Source of the DNA: Actinomadura meyerae
Lineage (GTDB): Bacteria; Actinomycetota; Actinomycetes; Streptosporangiales; Streptosporangiaceae
DNA length: 64,000 nucleotides
Direction of reading: 5' to 3'
Assembly: GCF_900188445.1 (NCBI RefSeq)
Contig: NZ_FZOR01000018.1
Span: forward strand, 62,001 to 126,000
Within the stretch, counting starts at the first letter, position 1. Every line of letters begins with the position of its first letter. The notes below the pieces were generated by a model, which saw nothing but the letters and a program-made list of their open reading frames with translations, was not told the origin of the DNA and made no database searches. This document shows, one piece after another, positions 52,543-60,991 of this stretch. A program made the translations under genes and the position numbers.

Positions 52543-54051
52543 ATGAAGTCGATCTCTAAGAGCGGCGGGGCGCTGGCGGCCGGTCTCGCCGCGGTGGTGG
52601 CGGGCGGGCTGGTCGCCCTGCCGGCGGGGCATGCCGGGACGCCGCAGCGGATGGCACAGGAGGCGGCGGCCGATTGCGTGCCGGTGCCGGGCGCGGTGTG
52701 CGGGACGGTACGGGTTCCGCTGGTCCGGGCCCGTCCCGCGCAGGGCCACATCACCGTGGCCTACACGCTGATCAAGCACCGCGACACGGCCCGGCCCGCC
52801 CGCGGGACGGTGACGATCAACCCCGGCGGCCCCGGCGACTCCGCGATCGTGTCCGCCTCCGCGTACGCCAGCATGTTCGTCGGCCTGCTGAAGGACCATG
52901 ACCTGCTGCTCGTCGATCCGCGCGGGGTCAACCGCTCCGGACCGCTCAGCTGCGGCGCGCTCGGGTCGCTTCCGGCGACGCGCGACGCCTTCGTGCGGGC
53001 GGTCGGCGAATGCGGCACGACGCTGGGGGACCGGGCGCGCGGTTACACCACCGCCGAGATCGCCGACGACATCGACGCCGTCCGGGCCGAGCTGGGCATC
53101 GAGCGGCTGGACGTGTTCGGGGAGTCCTACGGCACCTACCTGATGACGGTCTACGCGCAGCGGCACCCCGAGAGGGTGCGCTCGCTGGTGCTCTCCAGCG
53201 CGTATCCGCTCGCCGTGGACATGTGGGGACGCCCCAACGCCGCGGCCGCCCGCCGGGCGCTGCGGCTGGTCTGCCAGCGCAGTGCGGGGGCCTGCGATGG
53301 CGATCGGGTGCTCCGCGACACCGCACGGCTCGCGCAGCGCCTGCGGACCCGTCCCATCCCCTACACGCTGGGCGGGCAGCAGCGGCTGCTCGACGACACC
53401 GCGCTGGCGTCCATCGTCTACGGCCTGGCCAAGACGGCGCCCGCCGGCATCGGCGACGTCCCCGCGATGGTCGGGGACGCGCTGCGCTCCGACAATGCGG
53501 CGCTGGTCGAGGCCGCACGGCAGGCGGCCCCTCTGAGCGGGTCCTCGCTGCGCCGGGACGAGCAGCCCTTCAACCCCGAACTGGCCGCGACCGTGGTCTG
53601 CAACGACTACCCGACGCTGTGGCGCCGCGAAGCGCCGGTCGCACTCAGGCTCCGGCAGTTCTCGGCCGGGCGCGCCGCGCTGCCCGAGCGGGACTTCTGG
53701 CCGTTCGGGAAGCGGGCCTGGACCAGCATGAGCTATGACCAGGGCAACACCTGCGTCCGCTGGCCCGACCGGCACGGCCCCGGCCAGCCGACCGGCGGGC
53801 CGTTCCCCGACGTCCCCGTCCTGGTGACCTCGGGCGACCTGGACGCCAACACGCCGACCGAGACGGGCCGGCAGGCCGCACGGCAGTTCCGCCGCGCCAC
53901 GGTCGTGGAGGTCCCCAACGTCGGCCACGTGCCCGAGCACGAGCCGAGCGGCTGCGTGGCCGCCATCCAGACCGGGTTCATCCGCGACCTGCGAGTCCCC
54001 GACACCTCCTGCCTCACCGACATCCCGCCCGCCCCTGTCCGCCGCGGATGA
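52543..54051 (+). CDS. Secreted TAP-like alpha/beta hydrolase (aminopeptidase type)
   Basis: The 502-residue protein has a cleavable signal (KSGGALAAGLAAVVAGGLVAL, ending near AGHA). The mature enzyme is of the tripeptidyl-aminopeptidase (TAP/SlpD-like) group: NPGGPGDSA oxyanion region, nucleophile Ser195 in FGESYGTYL, acid in TSGDLDANTP and His in VGHVPEHE, with a TAP C-terminal domain. Paired Cys (45/53, 137/157, 249/256) suggest disulfides outside the cell. ATG 52543 has no clear ribosome site, and TAACGA lies 15 bases upstream. It probably degrades extracellular peptides. It ends in a strong hairpin. Confidence 0.88.
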   Translation: MKSISKSGGALAAGLAAVVAGGLVALPAGHAGTPQRMAQEAAADCVPVPGAVCGTVRVPLVRARPAQGHITVAYTLIKHRDTARPARGTVTINPGGPGDSAIVSASAYASMFVGLLKDHDLLLVDPRGVNRSGPLSCGALGSLPATRDAFVRAVGECGTTLGDRARGYTTAEIADDIDAVRAELGIERLDVFGESYGTYLMTVYAQRHPERVRSLVLSSAYPLAVDMWGRPNAAAARRALRLVCQRSAGACDGDRVLRDTARLAQRLRTRPIPYTLGGQQRLLDDTALASIVYGLAKTAPAGIGDVPAMVGDALRSDNAALVEAARQAAPLSGSSLRRDEQPFNPELAATVVCNDYPTLWRREAPVALRLRQFSAGRAALPERDFWPFGKRAWTSMSYDQGNTCVRWPDRHGPGQPTGGPFPDVPVLVTSGDLDANTPTETGRQAARQFRRATVVEVPNVGHVPEHEPSGCVAAIQTGFIRDLRVPDTSCLTDIPPAPVRRG

Positions 54052-54055
54052 CGCC

Positions 54056-54093
54056 CCCGGCGACCGGACGAACCCCTTCGTCCGGTCGCCGGG
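54056..54093. terminator. 17-bp hairpin between convergent genes
   Basis: CCCGGCGACCGGACGAA (54056-54072) pairs perfectly with 54077-54093 around a CCCC loop. It lies immediately after the peptidase stop and directly before the stop of the minus-strand flavin oxidase gene. Confidence 0.95.
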
Positions 54094-54600
54094 TCAGGAC
54101 GCAGGGGTGTAGCGGGTCTGGGTGAAGGTGCCCTTGGTGAAGGCGAGGACCTTGGTCGGCTTCACGGCCAGGACGTGCGCCGTGCCTTCGTTGTGGACGA
54201 AGCCGGTGTCGGCCACCTCGTACTGCCACTGGCCGGTCCACTTGGCGGCCCAGGCCGCGGCGAGGCGTTCGAGCGTGGGACGGTCCGTGACCCGCCGGGC
54301 CTCGCCTTCGACCATGACATCGAGCCCCCGCGTCCAGTCGTTGCAGCCGGTGGTGAGGACGACGTGCGGGTTGTGCGAGAGGTTCAGCGCCTTCTGCTCC
54401 GACGGGCCCGTGCAGAAGTGGAGGGCGTCGTCGAGCCAGACCGCCACCAGGGGCGTGACGTGCGGGCGGCCGTCGGCGCGGACCGTCGTGATCCAGAAGA
54501 GCTGGGCCGTCTCGAGGGCCTTCAGGGTGGTGGCCCAGGGGGTCGCCTGGGCGGCCGGGTCGCTGAAGCGCTCGTCGAGTTCGGTCACCGGGTCCTGCAT
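54094..54600 (-). CDS. Pyridoxamine-5'-phosphate-oxidase-like flavin/F420 protein
   Basis: The 168-residue protein has the split-barrel PNPOx fold: LFWITTVRADGRPHVTPLVAVW (strand pair that binds the flavin phosphate), HFCTGPSEQKALNL, VVLTTGCNDW and a C-terminal FTQTRYTP. It resembles actinobacterial FMN- or F420-dependent PNPOx-family proteins; which cofactor it uses cannot be told by eye. ATG 54600 is chosen, with an in-frame GTG nine bases upstream as an alternative. No operon partner is seen. Confidence 0.85.
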   Translation of the reverse strand: MQDPVTELDERFSDPAAQATPWATTLKALETAQLFWITTVRADGRPHVTPLVAVWLDDALHFCTGPSEQKALNLSHNPHVVLTTGCNDWTRGLDVMVEGEARRVTDRPTLERLAAAWAAKWTGQWQYEVADTGFVHNEGTAHVLAVKPTKVLAFTKGTFTQTRYTPAS

Positions 54601-55297
54601 GTCACTCACTCCGATCGAAGGTGTCGATCCGGGACGGGAAAGGGCGGGACGGTACGTGCTGAACCGAAGGCCTCGTGCAGCCACCACGCCAGCGTGCGCC
54701 CGCGCTCCGCCAGGGTGAACGGCGCCCCAGTCGCACTGGGGATGCGCGCGGGTACAGCGGGCGTGCAAGGCGGACGTGGCGGGGCATGTGCCGGCTCCTT
54801 CGGTGGGGTCCGAATGGACGCCGCGGTTCTCGCGGCATCCATACAGACCCTCGTGCCCGCCCCGATTCATCGGTCCCGGTTCATCGGTCCCCGGCCGGTC
54901 GGTAAGACGACCCGCCCGGCCGGGGTGATCGTGGGCCGCCCGCGCGCCCCCGTCGGGCGCGGGCGGGACGATCGGGCCGGCCTGTGCGCGCGGCCCCGCG
55001 CACAGGCCGGCGTCCGGCCCCGGCGCCGCGGCGGAGAAGGGCCGCGGCGAACGGGAGTCGGGTCGCCGGGCGGCGGCCCCGGTGGCCGGCACCACCGGGG
55101 CGCGCCCGGAAGGCCGCCGCCCGCTAGGGACGGATGACGGCGGCTGGGAGCGGCTCGACCGAAAGTGTCCTAGAGGTCAGAAAACTCTGTCCAGTTGTTT
55201 GCAAGAACATCTTTAGATAAGTTCAGAGGGAAATGTCATCAGTTCCCGCTCGGCTGGCCGTGCGGACATTTGTCGTCGTATTGCGGAACAGGTAGTA
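54601..55297. other. 697-bp intergenic region with a strong hairpin
   Basis: No frame in this region has convincing codon use or a domain. A perfect 14-bp inverted repeat (CCGGCCTGTGCGCG at 54977-54990, arms to 55010, six-base loop) looks like a terminator but no gene precedes it on either strand. From about 55165 the sequence turns AT-rich, with TAGATA and a 7-bp inverted repeat AAATGTC...GACATTT (55231-55237, 55265-55271) that may be the LysR control region. Confidence 0.5.
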
Positions 55298-56335
55298 ATG
55301 TCCGTCACCGTGTCACCGACCCTCGACGCCCTCCTGGACGGTCCGTCCGGGCTGCTCGACATGACGTTCGACCAGCTGCGGACGCTCCTGGTGGTGCATG
55401 AGACCGGGTCCGCGCTGCGCGCCGCCCGGGTGCTGGGACGCGAGCAGTCCAGCGTGCAGAAGCAGCTCGACATACTGAACCGCAACAGCCAGAACCTCTG
55501 CGGCGAGGTGCTGACGGTCCGCCAGGGGCGCGGCAAGGACTTCCTGTTCACCCCCACCGGCGAGGCCACCGTCGAACTGGCGCGCATGACGTTCGACAAA
55601 TGGCTGGAGTCCATTCATCTGAGCCGGCGCCGGCTGGGCCGGATGCTGACCGTGGGCACCACGGAGTTCACCCTGCCGATCGTGTCCCGGGCCTGGAACC
55701 GGGTGTCGGAGGAGTTCCGGCAGCGCGAGGTGGAGTTCAAGGTCGCCCACGTCCGCACGAAGGACGTGTGGTCGCGGCTGGAGAACCGGCAGGTCGACCT
55801 CGTCTGCGGGAGCATCGTGAGCACCCCCGAGGGTGACCTGCGGCTGAAGGAGTACGAGGTCGTCGAGTACGCGCGGGGCAAGGCGCTGCTGCTGACCAAC
55901 CTCCCGGAGAGCGAGCTGCCGGACGCGCCCGTCGAGACCAGCGGGCTCGGGCGCGTCCCGCTGGTGGTGCCGCCGGCCGGGCTGGTCGCCGACCTGCTCG
56001 CCACCTGGTACGGGCCGAACTACCGCGACCGCCTCAACGTCGTCGCCGACATCGACGACGTCCACTACGGGCTGTCGCTGCTGCGGTCCGGGTTCGTCCG
56101 CGGCTGCATGATCGTCACCGGGTCGATCGGGCGGGGCATGGCCGCGCAGGACGACCCCGACGCGGTGCCGCTGCGCGCCATCGGGCTGCACGACGACCTG
56201 GAGCCCAAGGCCGAGCTGATGACGGGCGCGTTCGTCCGCCGCGCCGACCTGGAGCGCTACGGGCCGGGGCATCCCCTCAACCGGCTCTGGGCCGCGGTCA
56301 AGGAGGACGTCCGCACCTACACACCGCTCGCCTGA
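55298..56335 (+). CDS. LysR family transcriptional regulator
   Basis: The 345-residue regulator has an unusually placed N-terminal HTH, beginning after about 20 residues (MTFDQLRTLLVVHETGSALRAARVL, REQSSVQKQLDILN), then a periplasmic-binding-protein-like effector domain (TVGTTEFTLPIVSRAW, VDLVCGSIVS, VPPAGLVADLL). The effector domain is present from about residue 115. It is an atypical, divergent member of the family. ATG 55298 follows AACAGG. The AT-rich region upstream contains an inverted repeat that it could bind. The regulated gene is not evident, since the next gene is convergent. Confidence 0.85.
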   Translation: MSVTVSPTLDALLDGPSGLLDMTFDQLRTLLVVHETGSALRAARVLGREQSSVQKQLDILNRNSQNLCGEVLTVRQGRGKDFLFTPTGEATVELARMTFDKWLESIHLSRRRLGRMLTVGTTEFTLPIVSRAWNRVSEEFRQREVEFKVAHVRTKDVWSRLENRQVDLVCGSIVSTPEGDLRLKEYEVVEYARGKALLLTNLPESELPDAPVETSGLGRVPLVVPPAGLVADLLATWYGPNYRDRLNVVADIDDVHYGLSLLRSGFVRGCMIVTGSIGRGMAAQDDPDAVPLRAIGLHDDLEPKAELMTGAFVRRADLERYGPGHPLNRLWAAVKEDVRTYTPLA

Positions 56336-56429
56336 CCCCGGGACGCGCCGACCAGGGACGCGCCCGACCCGGGACCGGTCACCCGGCCCCGGACGGCTCG
56401 CCCGCAGGCCCTACCTGGTCAACGGGGCC

Positions 56430-57353
56430 CTACTTGATCTGGTTGTCGACCACGTCGAGGGTCGGGCGGGCGCCGAGGTGCTTCATCGCGCGGGCGGCGA
56501 GCCGGCAGCCGGCGGTGAGCGCGTCGGCGGGCTGCTTGCCGTCCAGCCAGGGCGGCAGGAACCCGGCGACGAACGCGTCCCCGGCGCCGGTGCCGTCGAC
56601 GACCTTCTCGACGGGCTCGGCGGCGACGGTGACGGGCTCGGGCCGGCCGTTGGTGTACCAGAGGGCGCCCTCGGCGCCGTTCTTGATCACGACCTGCGGG
56701 TACCAGGCGGTCAGCACCTTGGCGGCCTGCTCCGGCGTGTCGCGGCCGGTGAGGATCTCGGACTCCTTGGCGTTCACGACCAGCAGCCGCGCGCCCTGCG
56801 TCCACTCCAGGAACGGCTCGGCGCCCATCCGCTTGAGCGGGGAGGACGAGCCGCCGTCCACCGACACCGACATCTGCGCCTTGCGGGCGAGGTCCAGGGT
56901 GTGGATCGCGGCCTTGCGGGAGCCCTCGTTGATCAGCGAGTAGCCGGACAGGTGCAGGTGCGTGCCCTGGGTGAACAGGTCCTTGCAGCGCTCGATGTCC
57001 TCGGGGAGGAGCGCGCCGTTGGCACCGGGGTCGGACAGCATGGTCCGGTCGCCCTTGTGGGTGACCATCACCACGCAGGTGCCGGTGGGACGCTCCTGGT
57101 CCATGACGAGGCGGGCGTCGACGCCGTACCCCATCATCTCCATGTCCCGGTTGCGGCCCGCGATGTCGGAGCCGCGGCGGCCGACGAACGCGACGTCGAC
57201 CCCCTCCAGGGCGAGCCAGGCCGCCACGTTGGCGCCAGAGCCGCCCCCGTGGGTCGTTACAGCGGCGGGCGTGTCGCTCCCCTTGGCCAGGGGATACGCG
57301 GCACGCGCCACGGTGTCTGTCATGAGATCGCCGACCACGACCACGCGCGTCAT
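56430..57353 (-). CDS. PfkB-family carbohydrate kinase
   Basis: The 307-residue kinase has the PfkB pattern: VVGDLMTDTVA, the substrate-site GGGSGANVA, GRRGSDIAG, a central VVNAKESEILTG (N-K/E-E motif) and the C-terminal signature DGTGAGDAFVAGF with catalytic Asp near residue 247. It phosphorylates a ribose-like sugar, nucleoside or related substrate. The exact specificity is not visible. It is convergent with the LysR gene and divergent from the acetyltransferase fusion. Confidence 0.9.
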   Translation of the reverse strand: MTRVVVVGDLMTDTVARAAYPLAKGSDTPAAVTTHGGGSGANVAAWLALEGVDVAFVGRRGSDIAGRNRDMEMMGYGVDARLVMDQERPTGTCVVMVTHKGDRTMLSDPGANGALLPEDIERCKDLFTQGTHLHLSGYSLINEGSRKAAIHTLDLARKAQMSVSVDGGSSSPLKRMGAEPFLEWTQGARLLVVNAKESEILTGRDTPEQAAKVLTAWYPQVVIKNGAEGALWYTNGRPEPVTVAAEPVEKVVDGTGAGDAFVAGFLPPWLDGKQPADALTAGCRLAARAMKHLGARPTLDVVDNQIK

Positions 57354-57509
57354 GGAGTCATCACCTCGATCAACACGGCCCGCGCGAGCGGCAATTCCGG
57401 ACGTGTGCTCGACCGTAACAGCTCCGGAGCCCCGATTAGGTCTCGAACGCGCAGCGAAACGCGGGGAAGCCCGTTTTTCCCGTCGCGCGGCCCCGAGGCG
57501 CCCGTGCCT

Positions 57510-57521
57510 TACCCTCGGGTA
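57510..57521 (+). promoter_or_regulatory. Candidate -10 element inside a palindrome
   Basis: TACCCT (57510-57515) is followed by seven bases and the GTG at 57523. TACCC-TC-GGGTA (57510-57521) is itself an inverted repeat, so a regulator could cover the promoter. Confidence 0.45.
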
Positions 57522-57522
57522 C

Positions 57523-59961
57523 GTGACCGAGCGCTACCCGGACCAGTGGGAGGCCGACGTCGTGCTCAGCGACGGCGGGACGGCCCACCTGCGCCCCATC
57601 CGGCCCGAGGACGCCGGGCTCCTGCGCTCCTTCCACGAGCGGCTGTCCCCCGAGTCGATCTACTACCGGTTCTTCTCGCCGCGCCCGCACCTGACGGACC
57701 GGGAGGTCGAGCACTTCACGACCGTCGACCACGACCGGCGTGTCGCGCTGATCGCGACGATCGCGGGGGAGATGGTGGCGGTCGTCCGCTACGACCGGCT
57801 GAACGACCGGCCGGAGACCGCGGAGGTCGCGTTCCTCGTCGAGGACGCGCACCAGGGCCGCGGCCTCGGCGCGGTGCTGCTGGAGCACATCGCGGCGGCG
57901 GCGCGGGAGCGGGGCGTGCGCCGGTTCGTGGCGAGCGTGCTGCCCGACAACCGCCGGATGACGCGGGTGTTCCGGGAGGCGGGCTACCGGGCCGAGCAGC
58001 GGTTCGAGGAGGGCGTGATCGAGCTCGTCCTCGACCTGGAGCCGACCGACACGTCGCTGGAGGTCATGACGGCGCGCGAGCACCGGGCCGAGTCGCGGTC
58101 GATCCAGCGGCTGCTGTTCCCGGGGTCGGTGGCGGTCATCGGGGCGAGCCGCGCGGAGCACAGCGTGGGGCAGACCGTCCTGCGGAACCTGCTGTCCGGC
58201 GACTTCAGCGGGCCGGTGTACCCGGTGCATCCGACGGCGGTCGCCGTGGCGGGGGTGCGCGCGTACGCGTCCGTCCTGGACGTCCCGGACGACGTGGACC
58301 TCGCGGTCGTCGCCGTCCGAGCCGACGCCGTCCACGAGGTCGTGGAGCAGTGCGCGGCCAAGGGAGTGCGGGGCCTGGTCGTGGTCTCCTCCGGCTTCGG
58401 CGAGGTCGGCGAGGAAGGGCGCGCCAGTCAGGAGGAGCTCGTCAGGCTCGCGCGCGCGTATGGAATGCGCGTGGTGGGGCCCAACTGCCTGGGCATCGCC
58501 AACACCGACACCGATGTGCGGCTCAACGCGACCCTGGCGCCGACCATGCCGGGACGCGGGCCGGTCGGTTTCTTCTCCCAGTCCGGTGCCCTCGGCATCG
58601 CCATCCTGCAGCGGACGGCCGAGCGGGGCCTCGGGCTGTCCACCTTCGTCTCCGCGGGCAACCGGGCGGACGTCTCCGGCAACGACCTCATGCAGTACTG
58701 GGAGGAGGATCCGGCCACCAAGGCCGTCCTGCTGTACCTGGAGTCGCTGGGCAACCCCCGCAAGTTCGCGCGCCTGGCGCGCCGGCTCGGCCGCCGCAAG
58801 CCGATCGTGGCCGTGAAGAGCGGCCGCAGCACCCAGGGCGTCCCGCTGGGGCACGCGGCGCAGGCGCTCACGCTGCCCGACCACGCGGTCAGCGCGCTGT
58901 TCGAGCAGGCGGGCGTCATCCGCGTCGAGGACCTCGCCGAGCTGTTCGACGTCGCGCAGGTGCTGGCCTACCAGCCGCTCCCCGCCGGCGACCGCATCGC
59001 GATCATCGACAACTCCAACTCGCTCGGGCTGCTCGCGCAGGACGAGGCGGTGGCGCTCGGCCTGCGGGTCCGGCCGCGCGTCGACCTCGGCCCCCGCGCC
59101 GACGCCGACGACTACGAGGCCGCCCTCGCCGACGCGCTCGCCGACGACGACGTGGACGCGGTCGTCGCGCTGTTCGCTCCGCCGACGATCGGCGGCTACG
59201 ACGTGCGCGTCCCGGAGAAGATGCTCCGGCTCGCCGCCGGTTCCGGCAAACCGGTCGTCGCGACCTACCTGGGCACCGAGGGCATGCCCGCCGACCTGCG
59301 CGTCCCCGGCCCGGACGGGATGCCCGCCGAAGGCTCGGTGCCGTCCTACGCCTCGCCGGAGGACGCCGTCCGCGCGCTCGGGTACGTGATCCGGTACGCG
59401 CAGTGGCGGCGGCGCCCCGCGGGCCGCATGCCGGTGTTCGAGGACATCGACCGCGACCGCGCCCGCGTCCTCGTCGCGGACTGGCTCGGCGACGGCGGCC
59501 CGGTGGACGTCCCGCCCGACCGGGCCTCGGAGCTGCTCGCCTGCTACGGCATCGAGGTCGCCGCGGGCGGTGACGGCGTGCCGACCCGCATCGTCGTCCG
59601 GGAGGACCGCTCGTTCGGCGCGCTCATCTCGTTCGGCATCGCCGACGAGACCGCCGAGCTGCTGGACGACCGCGCCTACCGGCTGTCCCCGCTCGCGGAC
59701 GTGGACGCCGCGGAGATGATCCGCGCGATCCGCACCGCGCCGCTGCTCCTCGGCCACCGGGGCGCCGACCCCGTGGACGTCGCGGCCCTCGAAGAGTTGC
59801 TGCTGCGCGCGTCCCGCCTCGGCTACGACCTCCCCGAGGTGGCGCGCCTGGAACTGGCCCCCGTCATGGTGGACGGCCAGGGCGTCACCGTGCGCGAGGT
59901 GAAGCTGACCCTGGAGCGCCCCGTCGGCCCCCGCGCAGAGATGGGCCCCCGCCGCCTGTAA
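57523..59961 (+). CDS. GNAT acetyltransferase fused to acyl-CoA synthetase (Pat-like)
   Basis: The 812-residue bifunctional protein carries a GNAT domain first (about 15-165: FLVEDAHQGRGLGAVLLEH is the acetyl-CoA loop). The ADP-forming acyl-CoA synthetase modules follow: CoA-binding (SVAVIGASRAEHSVGQTV), ligase (FFSQSGALGIAIL, SAGNRADVSGNDLM) and a C-terminal ATP-grasp-like part (ITL/EVKLTLERP). The order GNAT then synthetase is the actinobacterial arrangement of Pat-type protein lysine acetyltransferases, the reverse of the enteric one. The phosphohistidine loop reads GHAAQAL rather than the usual SHTG, so synthetase activity may be lost. GTG 57523 appears leaderless. Confidence 0.9.
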   Translation: MTERYPDQWEADVVLSDGGTAHLRPIRPEDAGLLRSFHERLSPESIYYRFFSPRPHLTDREVEHFTTVDHDRRVALIATIAGEMVAVVRYDRLNDRPETAEVAFLVEDAHQGRGLGAVLLEHIAAAARERGVRRFVASVLPDNRRMTRVFREAGYRAEQRFEEGVIELVLDLEPTDTSLEVMTAREHRAESRSIQRLLFPGSVAVIGASRAEHSVGQTVLRNLLSGDFSGPVYPVHPTAVAVAGVRAYASVLDVPDDVDLAVVAVRADAVHEVVEQCAAKGVRGLVVVSSGFGEVGEEGRASQEELVRLARAYGMRVVGPNCLGIANTDTDVRLNATLAPTMPGRGPVGFFSQSGALGIAILQRTAERGLGLSTFVSAGNRADVSGNDLMQYWEEDPATKAVLLYLESLGNPRKFARLARRLGRRKPIVAVKSGRSTQGVPLGHAAQALTLPDHAVSALFEQAGVIRVEDLAELFDVAQVLAYQPLPAGDRIAIIDNSNSLGLLAQDEAVALGLRVRPRVDLGPRADADDYEAALADALADDDVDAVVALFAPPTIGGYDVRVPEKMLRLAAGSGKPVVATYLGTEGMPADLRVPGPDGMPAEGSVPSYASPEDAVRALGYVIRYAQWRRRPAGRMPVFEDIDRDRARVLVADWLGDGGPVDVPPDRASELLACYGIEVAAGGDGVPTRIVVREDRSFGALISFGIADETAELLDDRAYRLSPLADVDAAEMIRAIRTAPLLLGHRGADPVDVAALEELLLRASRLGYDLPEVARLELAPVMVDGQGVTVREVKLTLERPVGPRAEMGPRRL

Positions 59962-59987
59962 GACGGGCGCTTCTAAGACCGCGCCGG

Positions 59988-60323
59988 TCAGGAGCCGGGG
60001 CGCTGCCGGCCCGGCGGGGAGGGCGGGCGCGGTTCCGGTGTCGGCGGGACGGGGTCGGGCTCGGGTCCCGGCGGGATCGGCTCGGGCGGCGGCGCCGGGG
60101 GCGTCGGCTCCGGCGGCGGGCCCGGCGGTGTGGGCTCCGGCGGAGGTCCGGGCGGCACCGGTTCCGGCGACGGACCGGGCGGGACGGGCCCCGGCGGCCG
60201 CGGCGGCGGGCCGGGATAGGGGCCGGGCGGCGGCTCGGGGGGCACCGGCGGCTCCGGCGGGGGCGCCGGGTCCGGGGTGGGCGGCGGCACCGGCGGCGGG
60301 GTCGGCAGTGGATGCTCGTCCAT
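59988..60323 (-). CDS. Proline-rich low-complexity protein (111 aa)
   Basis: The 111-residue frame is more than half proline, made of repeated PPxPxPP units, for example PPGPPPEPTPP twice and PPAPPPEPIPP. ATG 60323 has a TAGGTG six bases before it and a G-rich stretch. Third positions are G or C, as expected for coding sequence, but a proline-biased composition alone can arise from GC-rich repeats. There is no signal peptide or transmembrane segment. It lies antisense between two plus-strand genes. It may be a disordered protein or an artefact. Confidence 0.5.
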   Translation of the reverse strand: MDEHPLPTPPPVPPPTPDPAPPPEPPVPPEPPPGPYPGPPPRPPGPVPPGPSPEPVPPGPPPEPTPPGPPPEPTPPAPPPEPIPPGPEPDPVPPTPEPRPPSPPGRQRPGS

Positions 60324-60409
60324 GCCCCCCACCTACCCCGCGGGGGCGCGAATGACCGCGCGCCGGGACGTCATGTGCGCGTCCGCCACGGACAGGGCAG
60401 GATGGGGCC

Positions 60410-60991
60410 ATGAGGGAAACCCGAGCGACCGCAAGCGGGTTGCGCACGGCGATCGAGCGCAGCGGTTACTACCCGGCCCTGGTCGCGGACGCGGTCGAGT
60501 CGGCCGTCGGTGACGAGCCCGTCGTCGCCTACGTCGTGCACCACGAGGCGACGTTCGACCCCGCGATGGAGGTGCGGCGGCACGTGACGGTGCTCGTGCT
60601 GTCCGCGACCCGGCTGCTGGTGTGCCACACCGACGAGCACCCGCCCGGCGAGGGGATGGCCCAGCCGCACGCGTCCACCACCACCGAGGCCGTCAAGCTG
60701 GAGCGCGTCCAGTCGGTCGCGGTGACGAGGGTCGTCCCGGATCCCGCGTCCTACGTGCCGGGCGTCCCGCCCACCGAGGTCGTGCTGACCATCGGCTGGG
60801 GCGCGATCGCCCACATCGACCTCGAACCCGCCACGTGCGGCGACGAGAACTGCGAGGCCGACCACGGCTACACCGGCAGCGTCACCGCCGACGACCTGTC
60901 CCTGCGGGTCAGCGAGGCGGCCGACGGCGCGGACGCGGTGACCCAGGTGCTGGCCTTCGCCGAGGAACTGTCGGCTGCGACCGCGCGGTGA
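60410..60991 (+). CDS. DUF5998 family protein
   Basis: The 193-residue protein matches DUF5998 by its pattern: LRTAIERSGYYPALVADAVE, VVAYVVHHEATFD, LVCHTDEHPPGEG and a beta-rich middle (EVVLTIGWGAIAHIDLEPATC). A CGDENCEADHG motif near residue 144 has two Cys, Asp and His and could bind metal. It recurs next to phosphodiesterase genes in actinomycetes. The next gene overlaps it as GTGA. CAGGAT lies six bases before its ATG. Its function is unknown. Confidence 0.82.
   Translation: MRETRATASGLRTAIERSGYYPALVADAVESAVGDEPVVAYVVHHEATFDPAMEVRRHVTVLVLSATRLLVCHTDEHPPGEGMAQPHASTTTEAVKLERVQSVAVTRVVPDPASYVPGVPPTEVVLTIGWGAIAHIDLEPATCGDENCEADHGYTGSVTADDLSLRVSEAADGADAVTQVLAFAEELSAATAR

Noticed and set aside
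54602..54842. 78-residue minus-strand frames upstream of the PNPOx-like gene
   Set aside because: Two overlapping frames of the same length compete, neither has a ribosome site or codon support, and the Pro/Ala-rich translation looks random.
57436..60447. 1003-codon minus-strand open frame
   Set aside because: It is antisense to the GNAT/synthetase fusion, which has clear motifs. The frame is rich in Arg, Gly, Ala and His.
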